Source of the DNA: an uncultured Clostridia bacterium
Lineage (GTDB): Bacteria > Bacillota > Clostridia > Christensenellales > Borkfalkiaceae
Length of the DNA: 35,440 nucleotides
NCBI GenBank assembly: GCA_944376455.1
Contig: CALWCO010000015.1
Location: 1 to 35,440 of the forward strand
Direction of reading: 5' to 3'
Under the pieces are notes generated by a model. The model saw only the letters and a program-made list of their open reading frames with translations. It did not search any database and was not told the origin of the DNA. Below, piece by piece: positions 26,514-34,541 of the stretch. Within the stretch, counting starts at the first letter, position 1; each line of letters opens with the position of its first letter. The translations under genes and the position numbers were made by a program.

Positions 26514-26747
26514 CTAATATTTTTGCTTTTCTTCAAGCAATATTAATAGCTTGCTGATTGTATCATCAGCCATTTTACCGACAGTATCGATATCATTTTT
26601 TTCTTCATCATAACCAATTAATCCAGCTAAAAGGTATGTTAGTTCAATAATTTGTTCTCGATTAAAAAATAATATATCTTTTTCTGTTAAATATCTTTTT
26701 TTATATACTTCATTTATAAGTTCCAAGTCATTCTTATTTAGTCTCAT
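26514..26747 (-). CDS. Cognate immunity protein of the 27-kb toxin
   Basis: 77 residues starting MRLNKNDLELINEVYKKRYL. The ATG at 26747 has GGAG seven bases upstream and overlaps the toxin stop by four bases (ATGA), a classic sign of translational coupling. Helical, acidic, soluble, with no recognised family. The tight overlap makes it the immunity partner of the preceding RNase-like toxin. Confidence 0.7.
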   Translation of the reverse strand: MRLNKNDLELINEVYKKRYLTEKDILFFNREQIIELTYLLAGLIGYDEEKNDIDTVGKMADDTISKLLILLEEKQKY

Positions 26748-27940
26748 ACAATTCTCCAAAAAGACGGATCTGTTGCCCAAGTTGAAACAACTTTACCTTG
26801 TTCATTTAATATTGTTACTGATTTTTCTCCAATAAATTTAAATGTTTTTCGTACTTGATCATAAACAATTTCTTGAGAATTTTTAACAGCATCAAGAATC
26901 CCTTTTGGACTTACTCCATGTCCATCACGCATCATAGCTCGCTCTAATCCATGTTTAGTATATCCGGTTATTTTATCGGGAGGTTGCGGTTGTTCTGAAG
27001 TTAAAGAATCCAAAGCACACTTATTATGCGCCAACACTTTACTGTCGGAAACATAATATGTATGGAAATCAGCCACTTCAAAATTGTATGTAGTTTCAGG
27101 CGCAGAAAGCTGTTCAACTTGAATTTCTTCAATTATAGCACAACTTCCGTCCGAAAGCAAGACCTGATCCGAAACTTTTAACTCTTTCGCCGTGATCCAT
27201 TTGCCTTTCTTGTCGGTTTTTATCCCTTCATAAAGAACAGACTTTCGGTTTGCTTCCGCGTTCAACACATAGAACGGGTGTCCGCTCGTGCAGATTATCT
27301 CTTCATCGTTGATTCGGACATGGTACCACTCTTTCGTTTCGTTCCGGAACAGTTGCACCACGGGTTTATATGCCTGCTCGCCCGTCTCTTCGTCGTATGC
27401 AAGCACTTCGTCCCCGACTTCAATGTCTTCAATCGGTTTCAAACCCGCTCGCGTTGCCACAAGCGTGCCTGCCGCAAAGCAATGTTTCGGCCCCAACAGG
27501 TTCCCGACTGCCGCCGCCACCGACGTGAACGCAAAGTTCATCACCAGTTCGTCCACAAAGTTTTCCGTGACATAGTCCCCGAACGCGTCCCAGAACCCGT
27601 GCCCCGTCAGCGCCGCCTGTATCCCCGCAATCGTTCCCCCGATCGCCAATCCGATGACCGTGTTCACCGCCGTTCCCAGCGCTATCTTCGCCAGCGTTGC
27701 ACCTACAAACGCTACACCGCATGGCGCACAGATGATGCACGTCGCAATCACCGCCACCACGCCGATGCCGAACAGGATCCAGTTTCCGTATTGCTCCCAC
27801 CATGTCTTATATTCTCCGTCATAGTAGAAGTCCAACGACGGATAGATGCTTCCGCAGGCCAGCAACATCGCCACGGGGTTGCTCGTTACGAATGCGTACA
27901 GGTTCAGCGCAAAGATTACGGATGCGTTTTCCAAAAGCAT
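26744..27940 (-). CDS. Orphan Rhs-tail/Hint/toxin module (possible BECR-type RNase)
   Basis: 398 codons from the first ATG; the frame is open to about 27975. Residues 1-130 match the segment after the Rhs core (FALNLYAFVTSNPVAML, then membrane-like stretches WILFGIGVVAVIATCIICAP). Hint domain 154-306 starts CFAAGT and ends VLAHN, where the other copies have VLVHN. The toxin tip 307-398 has TKHGLERAMMRDGHGVS and KTFKFIGEKSVTILNEQGKV, a pattern like small DUF4258/BECR-fold RNase toxins. Homology to the long Rhs gene begins at AASPEM, exactly the end of the Rhs core. There is no ribosome binding site and a terminator lies just upstream, so it is probably silent unless recombined onto an Rhs gene. 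Confidence 0.75.
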   Translation of the reverse strand: MLLENASVIFALNLYAFVTSNPVAMLLACGSIYPSLDFYYDGEYKTWWEQYGNWILFGIGVVAVIATCIICAPCGVAFVGATLAKIALGTAVNTVIGLAIGGTIAGIQAALTGHGFWDAFGDYVTENFVDELVMNFAFTSVAAAVGNLLGPKHCFAAGTLVATRAGLKPIEDIEVGDEVLAYDEETGEQAYKPVVQLFRNETKEWYHVRINDEEIICTSGHPFYVLNAEANRKSVLYEGIKTDKKGKWITAKELKVSDQVLLSDGSCAIIEEIQVEQLSAPETTYNFEVADFHTYYVSDSKVLAHNKCALDSLTSEQPQPPDKITGYTKHGLERAMMRDGHGVSPKGILDAVKNSQEIVYDQVRKTFKFIGEKSVTILNEQGKVVSTWATDPSFWRIV

Positions 27941-28012
27941 TTCCGGACTTGCCGCATTATTCTGTTTCCAATTTCAGCATATCATAAACTCCACTAAATT
28001 GTAAGTTAGTCC

Positions 28013-28047
28013 AAAAAAAAGAAACTCTACTCACGTAAAGTTTCTTT
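28013..28047 (-). terminator. Terminator after the 28.1-kb immunity gene
   Basis: AAAGAAACT (28018-28026) pairs with AGTTTCTTT (28039-28047). On the minus strand eight T follow. It lies 14 bases after the immunity stop and about 55 bases before the next Rhs-tail module begins. Confidence 0.8.
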
Positions 28048-28060
28048 TTGCTATTGCTAT

Positions 28061-28546
28061 TTAATTGGGTTGTGTATTTAATCCGAAAAGCTCATTCATT
28101 TTCCTGCGGGCACCGCCTTCAATTCTATAAGCATCCCTTTCAAATAAATGGTCTCCGTTTAATAGTATTTCTTTCAAATACTCCACCCCCTTTTCATAAT
28201 ATGGCTTAAGGTATTTATCAAACATTTCATTCAGCAGTTGCAGATATTGTTCTTCCGTCAGTTCTCCATAATAAAATCCTTGCGATATTCCCCCTTTAAA
28301 CTTATTCGGATTGCTTGGTAAATCTTGCACCCTAATACAAGCCGTTCCATACTCACACTCAGTGAAATGACAACCTACTTCAAAAAAATAACAATCATCA
28401 TGCCAAGGTTTATAAAAATATATAAAAAGATAGAATTCACCCATTGAACAGATATAGGAAATACCCAAACCGGGAATTTTAATTTGTTTGAATCCTTTTT
28501 CTTTCAACCATTTCTTGGTCAATGCTCTTGCTTCTTTTGATGTCAT
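28061..28546 (-). CDS. Probable orphan immunity protein next to a toxin stump
   Basis: 161 residues starting MTSKEARALTKKWLKEKGFK, with AGGAGG nine bases before the ATG. Soluble, with aromatic-rich strands (YLFIYFYKPWHDDCYFFEVG) and a helical C-terminus. It resembles DUF4304-type immunity proteins in layout (KGF motif near the start), but I am not sure of the family. It lies 17 bases after a 41-codon tail of a nuclease-like toxin (28564-28690), so its toxin partner has been largely deleted while the immunity gene remains intact. Confidence 0.65.
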   Translation of the reverse strand: MTSKEARALTKKWLKEKGFKQIKIPGLGISYICSMGEFYLFIYFYKPWHDDCYFFEVGCHFTECEYGTACIRVQDLPSNPNKFKGGISQGFYYGELTEEQYLQLLNEMFDKYLKPYYEKGVEYLKEILLNGDHLFERDAYRIEGGARRKMNELFGLNTQPN

Positions 28547-28563
28547 CAGATAATACCTCCTGC

Positions 28564-28690
28564 TTAATATACCACCAACACAAGTTTATGCGCTTGTTGA
28601 CCGTTTTTTATCAATGCTCGCTGGTATCGACGCAATTGTGCAATGCCGCGTTTAATGCTTGCCGGATTGTTTGGCTTTAATTCTGTTATA
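28564..28690 (-). pseudogene. Stump of a restriction-endonuclease-fold toxin
   Basis: About 41 codons (stop TAA at 28564-28566) read ITELKPNNPASIKRGIAQLR, then RYQRALIKNGQQAHKLVLVV. The ELKPNNP and QLxxY pattern is typical of the end of PD-(D/E)xK-fold polymorphic toxins. Upstream homology stops at the end of the previous immunity gene (its stop is 28686-28688). It is too short to work and has no start. Confidence 0.6.
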
Positions 28691-29201
28691 AAAGAATATT
28701 ATTTTTAATATCCAACGGATGATTGGCATTACAAGCAATTACTTTTCCTTCTTGATATTCCTTCATAAAATGAGGAGCAAAATACCACCAGCCAATATAT
28801 TTGTAATTCTTCTTTATATATTTTCGCAGAAGTTCGTATAACCGTACCATGTCTTTTTTATCGTACAATGTATTACTCAAGTATAATCTTCCGTCGTTGA
28901 AATATTTATCATTCCCCTCACTCCTTTTGCACATAGAATATTCAATGATTTGATCTTCAAAAGAAGGATAATCTATATATTTGGCTTGAGAATTATCAAA
29001 CAGAGTTGTTCGATATGCTATAAAATTTTTCCCCGTTAATTCATTACCATTCGAGCATAAATAATCCGTAAAATTAATTTTCGTATAATCCTCTATGGTG
29101 TTACCTTTTTTATCAAATAAAACAATCCCTTTTGGATAAAAAAAACTACAAAATTCCTCAACATCCTTTTGGGTTTGAAAAAAATTAATTTGTCTTCCCA
29201 T
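28686..29201 (-). CDS. Cognate immunity protein of the 29.2-kb nuclease toxin
   Basis: 171 residues starting MGRQINFFQTQKDVEEFCSF, with AAAGGAGG before the ATG and 12 bases after the toxin stop. The MGRQINFF opening is familiar to me from small proteins found beside polymorphic toxins, but I cannot name the family. Soluble, with a Trp-rich segment near the end (YIGWWYFAPHFMKEYQEG). Pairing with the nuclease is inferred from adjacency. Confidence 0.7.
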   Translation of the reverse strand: MGRQINFFQTQKDVEEFCSFFYPKGIVLFDKKGNTIEDYTKINFTDYLCSNGNELTGKNFIAYRTTLFDNSQAKYIDYPSFEDQIIEYSMCKRSEGNDKYFNDGRLYLSNTLYDKKDMVRLYELLRKYIKKNYKYIGWWYFAPHFMKEYQEGKVIACNANHPLDIKNNILL

Positions 29202-29213
29202 AAAAGCCTCCTT

Positions 29214-29957
29214 TTACAAATTCATGATTATCCATATCACATCGTCATTATAAGCACTAAAAATTACCTTATTGACTTGAGTTAACAAATCTCTAATAGC
29301 TCTTCGTTCACGAATAACCGGCTTTAATTTCTTTCCAACCCGTCCTACTTGAACTACAATATCTTCTGCGCCTGGCTTACTCAAAACCAAATCGGCATAT
29401 CGTTTAGATTTAAAGCCCCCTGTTGTATTATAAGCCACCTCCGTTTTCACCGTATACCCTAAATCTTCAGCCGTTTTCTTTATTTCATTTATTTTATTCT
29501 GATGAGCTTCTCCGCCTTTCTTTCCATTCGGATTAGCACACGCATTATGCACCAACACTTTACTGTCGGAAACATAATATGTATGGTAATCGGCCACTTC
29601 AAAGTTATAGGTCGTTTCAGGCGCAGAAAGGTTTTCAACCTCTATTGTTTCAATTATAGCACAACTTCCGTCCGAAAGCAAGACTTGATCAGAAACTTTT
29701 AACTCTTTCGCCGTGATCCATTTGCCTTTCTTGTCGGTTTTTGTCCCTTCATAAAGAACAGACTTTCGACTTGCTTCCGCATTTAAAACATAGAACGGGT
29801 GTCCGCCCGTACAGATGATTTTTTCATCATTCACACGGACATGGTACCACTCTTTCGTTTCGTTGCGGAACAACTGCACCACGGGTTTATATGTTTGCTC
29901 GCCCGTCTCTTCGTCGTATGTAAGAACCTTATAATATTTACTTGGTCGTTTGTTCAT
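29214..29957 (-). CDS. Orphan half-Hint module with restriction-endonuclease-fold toxin
   Basis: 247 codons. The first ten residues (MNKRPSKYYK) are unrelated to the other copies; homology starts at VLTYDEETGEQ, inside the Hint domain. The nucleophile block (CFAAGT) is therefore missing and the Hint cannot self-cleave as it stands. Hint ends at VLVHN (residue 138). The toxin 139-247 has NGKKGGEAHQNKI, RYADLVL (D189), VVQVGR (Q203) and RERRAIRDL, a pattern of PD-(D/E)xK-superfamily nuclease toxins. The start is next to GGGGCGG with poor spacing, right after a terminator. It is probably a silent cassette. Confidence 0.7.
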   Translation of the reverse strand: MNKRPSKYYKVLTYDEETGEQTYKPVVQLFRNETKEWYHVRVNDEKIICTGGHPFYVLNAEASRKSVLYEGTKTDKKGKWITAKELKVSDQVLLSDGSCAIIETIEVENLSAPETTYNFEVADYHTYYVSDSKVLVHNACANPNGKKGGEAHQNKINEIKKTAEDLGYTVKTEVAYNTTGGFKSKRYADLVLSKPGAEDIVVQVGRVGKKLKPVIRERRAIRDLLTQVNKVIFSAYNDDVIWIIMNL

Positions 29958-29965
29958 CCGCCCCT

Positions 29966-30004
29966 ATAAAAAGGCAGACAATCGCAACAGCAACTGTCTG
30001 CCTT
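29966..30004 (-). terminator. Terminator after the second duplicated immunity gene
   Basis: AAGGCAGACA (29971-29980) pairs with TGTCTGCCTT (29995-30004). On the minus strand TTTTTA follows. It ends the transcript from the 30-kb immunity gene and lies only nine bases before the half-Hint module starts. Confidence 0.85.
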
Positions 30005-30087
30005 GAACCGTTTAATCGATTTTTCAACAAAAATCAATCCCACATTTTGTTAAATCGATTTTTTAATGAATAGGGTTATTTCATTTC

Positions 30088-30579
30088 TCATTGGAAAATT
30101 TCACACTGCAAGCCTGCGGCGGTAATAAATATAGAAGCTTCATCTCCTAACAGTTCGTCATTTAATTTAAAGACATAGCCCGCGTCCTCGGCATACAGTC
30201 CCGTCTTTTCCCTTAATTCTTCTTCTGATGACAACTCAATAAACAGTCGGGTGTTGTCTGCCGTCAAAAAGAACGGACTTACAATAATTTGGGGATACCG
30301 AAACATAATTTCAATTTTCGGCTCAACAACATACATATCGGCACATCCAAATAAAGTGATTTTTTCACTTTCAATAGTTTTATACATGAAATCCATCCAC
30401 GTCCATGTGGACAAAAATTCGTTTATTTTATCAATTTGATTTTTTACGTCCTCCAAACGCATGGGCTTCATCAATTCTTCCCTTTTGGCCAATTCTTCTT
30501 CCGCTCTTGCAACCAGCTCCAGATTTTCACGAATATGTTGCCTTAATTTTTCTTCTCCTGACAATTCTTTATTGTCCAT
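30088..30579 (-). CDS. Duplicated immunity protein, copy 2
   Basis: 163 residues starting MDNKELSGEEKLRQHIRENL, with AAAGGAGAG before the ATG at 30579. It is highly similar to the protein of 30649-31140 along its length; differences concentrate near residues 80-100 (LFGCADMYVVEPKIEIMF) and 130-155. The N-terminal ~45 residues are a charged helix. Upstream of the start, DNA matching the last codons of the 31.2-kb toxin (GGATCC to the ribosome binding site) is repeated, so this copy once followed the same or a variant toxin. No family recognised. Confidence 0.75.
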   Translation of the reverse strand: MDNKELSGEEKLRQHIRENLELVARAEEELAKREELMKPMRLEDVKNQIDKINEFLSTWTWMDFMYKTIESEKITLFGCADMYVVEPKIEIMFRYPQIIVSPFFLTADNTRLFIELSSEEELREKTGLYAEDAGYVFKLNDELLGDEASIFITAAGLQCEIFQ

Positions 30580-30627
30580 ATTATCTCTCCTTTTTATTGA
30601 AAAATGTGTCATAACGGATCCTTTTTA
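30580..30627 (-). pseudogene. Remnant of a toxin 3' end before immunity copy 2
   Basis: About 45 bases match the end of the 31,151-34,075 gene, including GGATCC and codons for MTHFSI (MTHLSI in the complete toxin). The toxin stop is changed here (TAA to AAA), so the frame runs on into the ribosome binding site. It marks the junction of the duplication or deletion. Confidence 0.7.
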
Positions 30628-30648
30628 TGAATAATGTGATTCAATCTT

Positions 30649-31140
30649 TCATTGAAAAATTTCACACTGCAAGCCTGCGGCGGTAACAAATATAGTGGAT
30701 TTGCCTTCTAATTGTTTGTCATTTAATTTAAAGACATAAACATCGTCCTCGGCATACAGTCCCGTCTTTTCTCTTAATTCTTCTTCTGATGACAACTCAA
30801 TAAACGGTCGGGTGTTATCTGCTCTCAAAAAGAACTTACTTGCAATAATTTGGGGATACCGAAACATAATTTTAATTTTCGGCTCGGCAAAGGAAAAATC
30901 ATGCGATCCCAACAAAGTGATTTCTTCACTTTCAATAGTTTTATACATGAAATCCATCCACGTCCATGTGGACAAAAATTCGTTTATTTTATCAATTTGC
31001 TTTTTTACATCTTCCAAACGCATGGGCTTCATCAATTCTTCCCTTTTGGCCAATTCTTCTTGCGCTCTTGTAATCAGCTCTGCATTTTCACGAATATATT
31101 GCCTTAATTTTTCTTCCCCTGACAATTCTTTATTATCCAT
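30649..31140 (-). CDS. Duplicated immunity protein, copy 1 (cognate of the long Rhs toxin)
   Basis: 163 residues starting MDNKELSGEEKLRQYIRENA, with AAAGGAG before the ATG and ten bases after the toxin stop. Shared core with copy 2: FLSTWTWMDFMYKTIESE, ELSSEEELREKTGLYAED, and the end AAGLQCEIFQ. A charged N-terminal helix precedes an alpha/beta-like body. Adjacency to the toxin makes it the likely partner. Copy 2 may guard against a variant of the same toxin. Confidence 0.78.
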   Translation of the reverse strand: MDNKELSGEEKLRQYIRENAELITRAQEELAKREELMKPMRLEDVKKQIDKINEFLSTWTWMDFMYKTIESEEITLLGSHDFSFAEPKIKIMFRYPQIIASKFFLRADNTRPFIELSSEEELREKTGLYAEDDVYVFKLNDKQLEGKSTIFVTAAGLQCEIFQ

Positions 31141-31150
31141 GTTATCTCCT

Positions 31151-34075
31151 TTATATTGACAAATGTGTCATAATGGATCCAAACTCATCAAAATTCGGAT
31201 TTGGAATCCCGCCCTTATGGAACTGTTTAAGGGCAGACGCTTTATACCACCGATTATCAAGTCCTAAGTACTGCCATCCTCGCCCATATGTCTGTCTTGC
31301 CACTCTAAAAATATACTTTGAATTCGTAAATTGTGGATTTCCTGCATGAATTCTTACTTCATATATAGTACCCCCATCCTTCCAAGTATATTTCCATTGT
31401 CCATTGGGACTATTCTTTACCAAATCGGGTATATCTTTCCTTGTATATCCATTTTTTTCTAAAGCCTCATCTAAGTAATCGTATGGAGATTTGCATCTAT
31501 TATGCACCAGCACTTTACTGTCGGAAACATAATAGGTATGGTAATTAGCTACCTCAAAATTGTAGGTTGTTTCGGGTGCAGAAAGCCTCTCTACTTGAAT
31601 TTCTTCAATTATAGCACAACTTCCGTCCGAAAGCAAGACTTGGTCAGAAACTTTTAACTCTTTCGCCGTGATCCATTTGCCTTTCTTGTCGGTTTTTGTC
31701 CCTTCATAAAGAACAGACTTTCGGCTTGCTTCCGCATTCAACACATAGAACGGGTGTCCGCCCGTGCAGATTATCTCTTCATCGTTCACTCGGACATGGT
31801 ACCACTCTTTCGTTTCATTGCGGAACAGTTGCACTACGGGTTTGTACGCTTGCTCGCCCGTCTCTTCGTCGTATGCAAGCACTTCGTCCCCGACTTCAAT
31901 GTCTTCAATCGGTTTCAAACCCGCTCGCGTTGCCACAAGCGTGCCTGCCGCAAAACAATGTTTCGGTCCCAACAGGCTCCCGACTGCCGCCGACACCGAC
32001 GTGAACGCAAAGTTCATCACCAGTTCGTCCACGAAATTCTCCGTCACATAGTCCCCGAACGCATCCCAGAACCCGTGCCCCGTCAGCGCCGCCTGTATCC
32101 CCGCGATCGTCCCGCCAACCGCCAATCCGATGACCGTGTTCACCGCCGTTCCCAGCGCTATCTTCGCCAGCGTCGCACCTACAAACGCTACACCGCATGG
32201 CGCACAGATGATGCACGTCGCAATCACCGCCACCACGCCGATGCCGAACAGGATCCAGTTTCCGTATTGCTCCCACCATGTCTTATATTCTCCGTCATAG
32301 TAGAAGTCCAACGACGGATAGATGCTTCCGCAGGCCAGCAACATCGCCACGGGGTTGCTCGTTACGAACGCGTACAGGTTCAACGCAAAGATAACGGACG
32401 CGTTTTGCAACAACATTTCCGGACTTGCCGCGCTGATGTATCTGCCGCGTTCGGGATCATACCATCTCTGCCCGATCCAATAGAGTTTGCTGTCCGTATC
32501 GTAATACTGACTCTTCCAGCGAATCGGATTGAGGAGAGCGGGATCGTCCCAAGCCGTGATTTCTTCTCCGTCTTTATCCAACGCTATGCTGTTGCCCCAG
32601 GCATCGTACACATACCGTACCGTCTGTTGTTCCTCGTCCACAAGACCGATGACGTTCCCCTGACAGTCCTTCGTATACGTATATCTTTCTCCGATCCCGA
32701 TCTTAAAACCTGCAACGCCGTCCAGGTCGTAGAAAAAGCGCAGGATCTTATCACCGATCTCCATTGCGATCAGTTTGTCTCCGTCGTAATACAGGCGGTG
32801 CGTTCTGGACTCTTCACCTCCTTCGAGATTTACGCTCTTTCCGTGCAGGCGGCCGCGCGCGTCGTACGTGTACGTGATGTTCCCGTATTGTTTTAAAAAC
32901 GTGCCGCGTTCCCACCACATATTTTGCGTGCCGCTCTTGAAATGCGTCGGATTGCCGAAATTGTCGTAGGTATAGTTTTCAATGTTGATGCCGTTTTTCT
33001 TCACGTGCGTCAGGCGGCCTGCGCTATATTCGTATTCCTCCTTTTCTCCGTTCTCCGTCACGCTTGCAAGGTTGCCTTCATTCGTGTAAGCGTATTCCCG
33101 CGTAAAGCCGCACGCGCCGTTTATCTCCTTGACCAGTCGGTTCACGGCGTCGTATTCGTACTTCGTTACCGTTTCCGTGTCATACTTTTCCGCGTTCCCT
33201 TTGCGGCTGTTTGAATACTGATCTCGAATTTCGGTAATATTTCCGCGCGCGTCATACGCATTCGTGATTTTCTCCGAATAGGCATAAGCGTCTCCGTCGC
33301 TGCTCGGCAAAGTGTAACTCACCGTTTCTTTCAGGCTCGTGCCGCTCTTGTATGTAATATTTACATCCGGAAGATACAGCGTATTGCGCTTGTTGTACCG
33401 GCCCAATGCGTCATAACCGAACGTCCAGCCGATTCCGAAATTCTCATCTTCGTTCTTAAACTCCGTCACGCGCGGCGACAAAAGCGTATCCGCATCGTAT
33501 ATTACTTCGTCTTCGTATTTGAGCCAATCGGTATCAAACCAATACTTTGTTTTATTGGTGCCGATACACTGTACCGTCATCTTTTCTTTTCCGTCCGATG
33601 ATGCAATCGCATATTTCGTCGGTCTGCCCGTGTACTCGTCGTAATCGTATGTATACGTTTCGCCCGTACAGTTATCCGTTTCCGTGCGGATATTGGCGCA
33701 AGACGGGCTTTCGTCAAAGCCTCCCGCTTCGTCCTGATACGTCACCGTCAGCGACGTCGCGTCGTCGTTTGAAATTTTTTTCAAACGGCCGTATTTGTCA
33801 TAATCCGTGCGCACTCTGTCCGTTTCGCTTGCCGAACGGTGATAATTCACCGACACATGGTTGCCTGCATGGTCGTATTCTTTTGTGAGCAGCGTTACGC
33901 CGTTCAGGCTGAACTTCGTCGCTTTTCCGAATGCGTCGTATTCGACGTTGTATTTACAGTTTTCCGAAGGATACAGCTCCGTCAATCTGCCGTTCGCGTC
34001 GAACTTCAATGTGTTCTTGCCGTACGATATGCCGTTGACTTTCAGTTCCACTTCCTGCAACTTGTCCTTAAACAA
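31151..34075 (-). CDS. 5'-truncated Rhs/YD-repeat protein with Hint and toxin tip
   Basis: 974 codons from TTG at 34075. Repeats of YD type (e.g. YDAFGKATKFS, YDKYGRLKKIS, YDAVNRLVKEI) fill the first ~550 residues and end at YDPERGRYISAASPE, the Rhs core boundary. Then come membrane-like stretches, the Hint domain (CFAAGT to VLVHN at about 857-859) and a 115-residue tip (IYEVRIHAGNPQF, KYIFRVARQT, GWQYLGLDNRWYKASALKQF), perhaps a BECR-like RNase. Full Rhs proteins of this kind are usually much longer. There is no ribosome binding site at the TTG, the frame stays open about 19 codons above to a TAA, and a terminator lies just upstream. It is probably an N-terminally deleted, displaced copy. 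Confidence 0.8.
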   Translation of the reverse strand: MFKDKLQEVELKVNGISYGKNTLKFDANGRLTELYPSENCKYNVEYDAFGKATKFSLNGVTLLTKEYDHAGNHVSVNYHRSASETDRVRTDYDKYGRLKKISNDDATSLTVTYQDEAGGFDESPSCANIRTETDNCTGETYTYDYDEYTGRPTKYAIASSDGKEKMTVQCIGTNKTKYWFDTDWLKYEDEVIYDADTLLSPRVTEFKNEDENFGIGWTFGYDALGRYNKRNTLYLPDVNITYKSGTSLKETVSYTLPSSDGDAYAYSEKITNAYDARGNITEIRDQYSNSRKGNAEKYDTETVTKYEYDAVNRLVKEINGACGFTREYAYTNEGNLASVTENGEKEEYEYSAGRLTHVKKNGINIENYTYDNFGNPTHFKSGTQNMWWERGTFLKQYGNITYTYDARGRLHGKSVNLEGGEESRTHRLYYDGDKLIAMEIGDKILRFFYDLDGVAGFKIGIGERYTYTKDCQGNVIGLVDEEQQTVRYVYDAWGNSIALDKDGEEITAWDDPALLNPIRWKSQYYDTDSKLYWIGQRWYDPERGRYISAASPEMLLQNASVIFALNLYAFVTSNPVAMLLACGSIYPSLDFYYDGEYKTWWEQYGNWILFGIGVVAVIATCIICAPCGVAFVGATLAKIALGTAVNTVIGLAVGGTIAGIQAALTGHGFWDAFGDYVTENFVDELVMNFAFTSVSAAVGSLLGPKHCFAAGTLVATRAGLKPIEDIEVGDEVLAYDEETGEQAYKPVVQLFRNETKEWYHVRVNDEEIICTGGHPFYVLNAEASRKSVLYEGTKTDKKGKWITAKELKVSDQVLLSDGSCAIIEEIQVERLSAPETTYNFEVANYHTYYVSDSKVLVHNRCKSPYDYLDEALEKNGYTRKDIPDLVKNSPNGQWKYTWKDGGTIYEVRIHAGNPQFTNSKYIFRVARQTYGRGWQYLGLDNRWYKASALKQFHKGGIPNPNFDEFGSIMTHLSI

Positions 34076-34132
34076 ATTGTAAATATATTCATTCGTATTC
34101 GACGTTTTACTATATTTTTGGACATTTTACAA

Positions 34133-34166
34133 CAAAAATAAGAGAGCAAACGCCCTCTTATTTTTG
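34133..34166. terminator. Terminator after the TNT-partner immunity gene
   Basis: CAAAAATAAGAG (34133-34144) pairs perfectly with CTCTTATTTTTG (34155-34166). The minus strand ends in TATTTTTG. It sits 20 bases after the immunity stop and about 60 bases before the truncated Rhs gene. Confidence 0.75.
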
Positions 34167-34185
34167 TGCAACGATATTCAATTAT

Positions 34186-34527
34186 TTATTTCTTTGAATT
34201 AATGTTGAAATATTCTTCTTTTGTGATTTCGTTCTTTTTTATCAACTCTTCATCAGCATTATCAAAATAATAATATAAGTATGCATTCATCCTGAATTCT
34301 ACAACACCACAAATGAATTTTGTTTTTCTCAACGTATATTCAATTAATGTTAATTCATCAACCACACCAGCAGTATTATCCACATATATGTTTTTAGGCC
34401 TGACGCCATACACTTTTAATTTACAATAAAATGGTTTGCTTTTTATTTTTGATAAATTAATTTTTCCCAAAAAAACATCCGTTTCTCCGATTTCACAAGC
34501 AAAATATTTGCCAAAAATTTTATTCAT
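34186..34527 (-). CDS. Cognate immunity protein of the TNT-like toxin
   Basis: 113 residues starting MNKIFGKYFACEIGETDVFL, with TTTGGAGA before the ATG and 14 bases after the toxin stop. Beta-rich and basic, ending in Asn/Lys-rich sequence; no membrane segment. I do not recognise a family. It would be expected to block the NAD+-hydrolysing toxin in the cytoplasm, by analogy with the TNT-IFT pair of Mycobacterium. Confidence 0.7.
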   Translation of the reverse strand: MNKIFGKYFACEIGETDVFLGKINLSKIKSKPFYCKLKVYGVRPKNIYVDNTAGVVDELTLIEYTLRKTKFICGVVEFRMNAYLYYYFDNADEELIKKNEITKEEYFNINSKK

Positions 34528-34541
34528 CTCGAATCTCCAAA

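Noticed and set aside
27278-27997. Plus-strand open frames repeated opposite each Hint copy (also 31754-32896)
   Set aside because: They are mirror frames of the conserved Hint/Rhs coding sequence; they recur only because the minus-strand DNA recurs.
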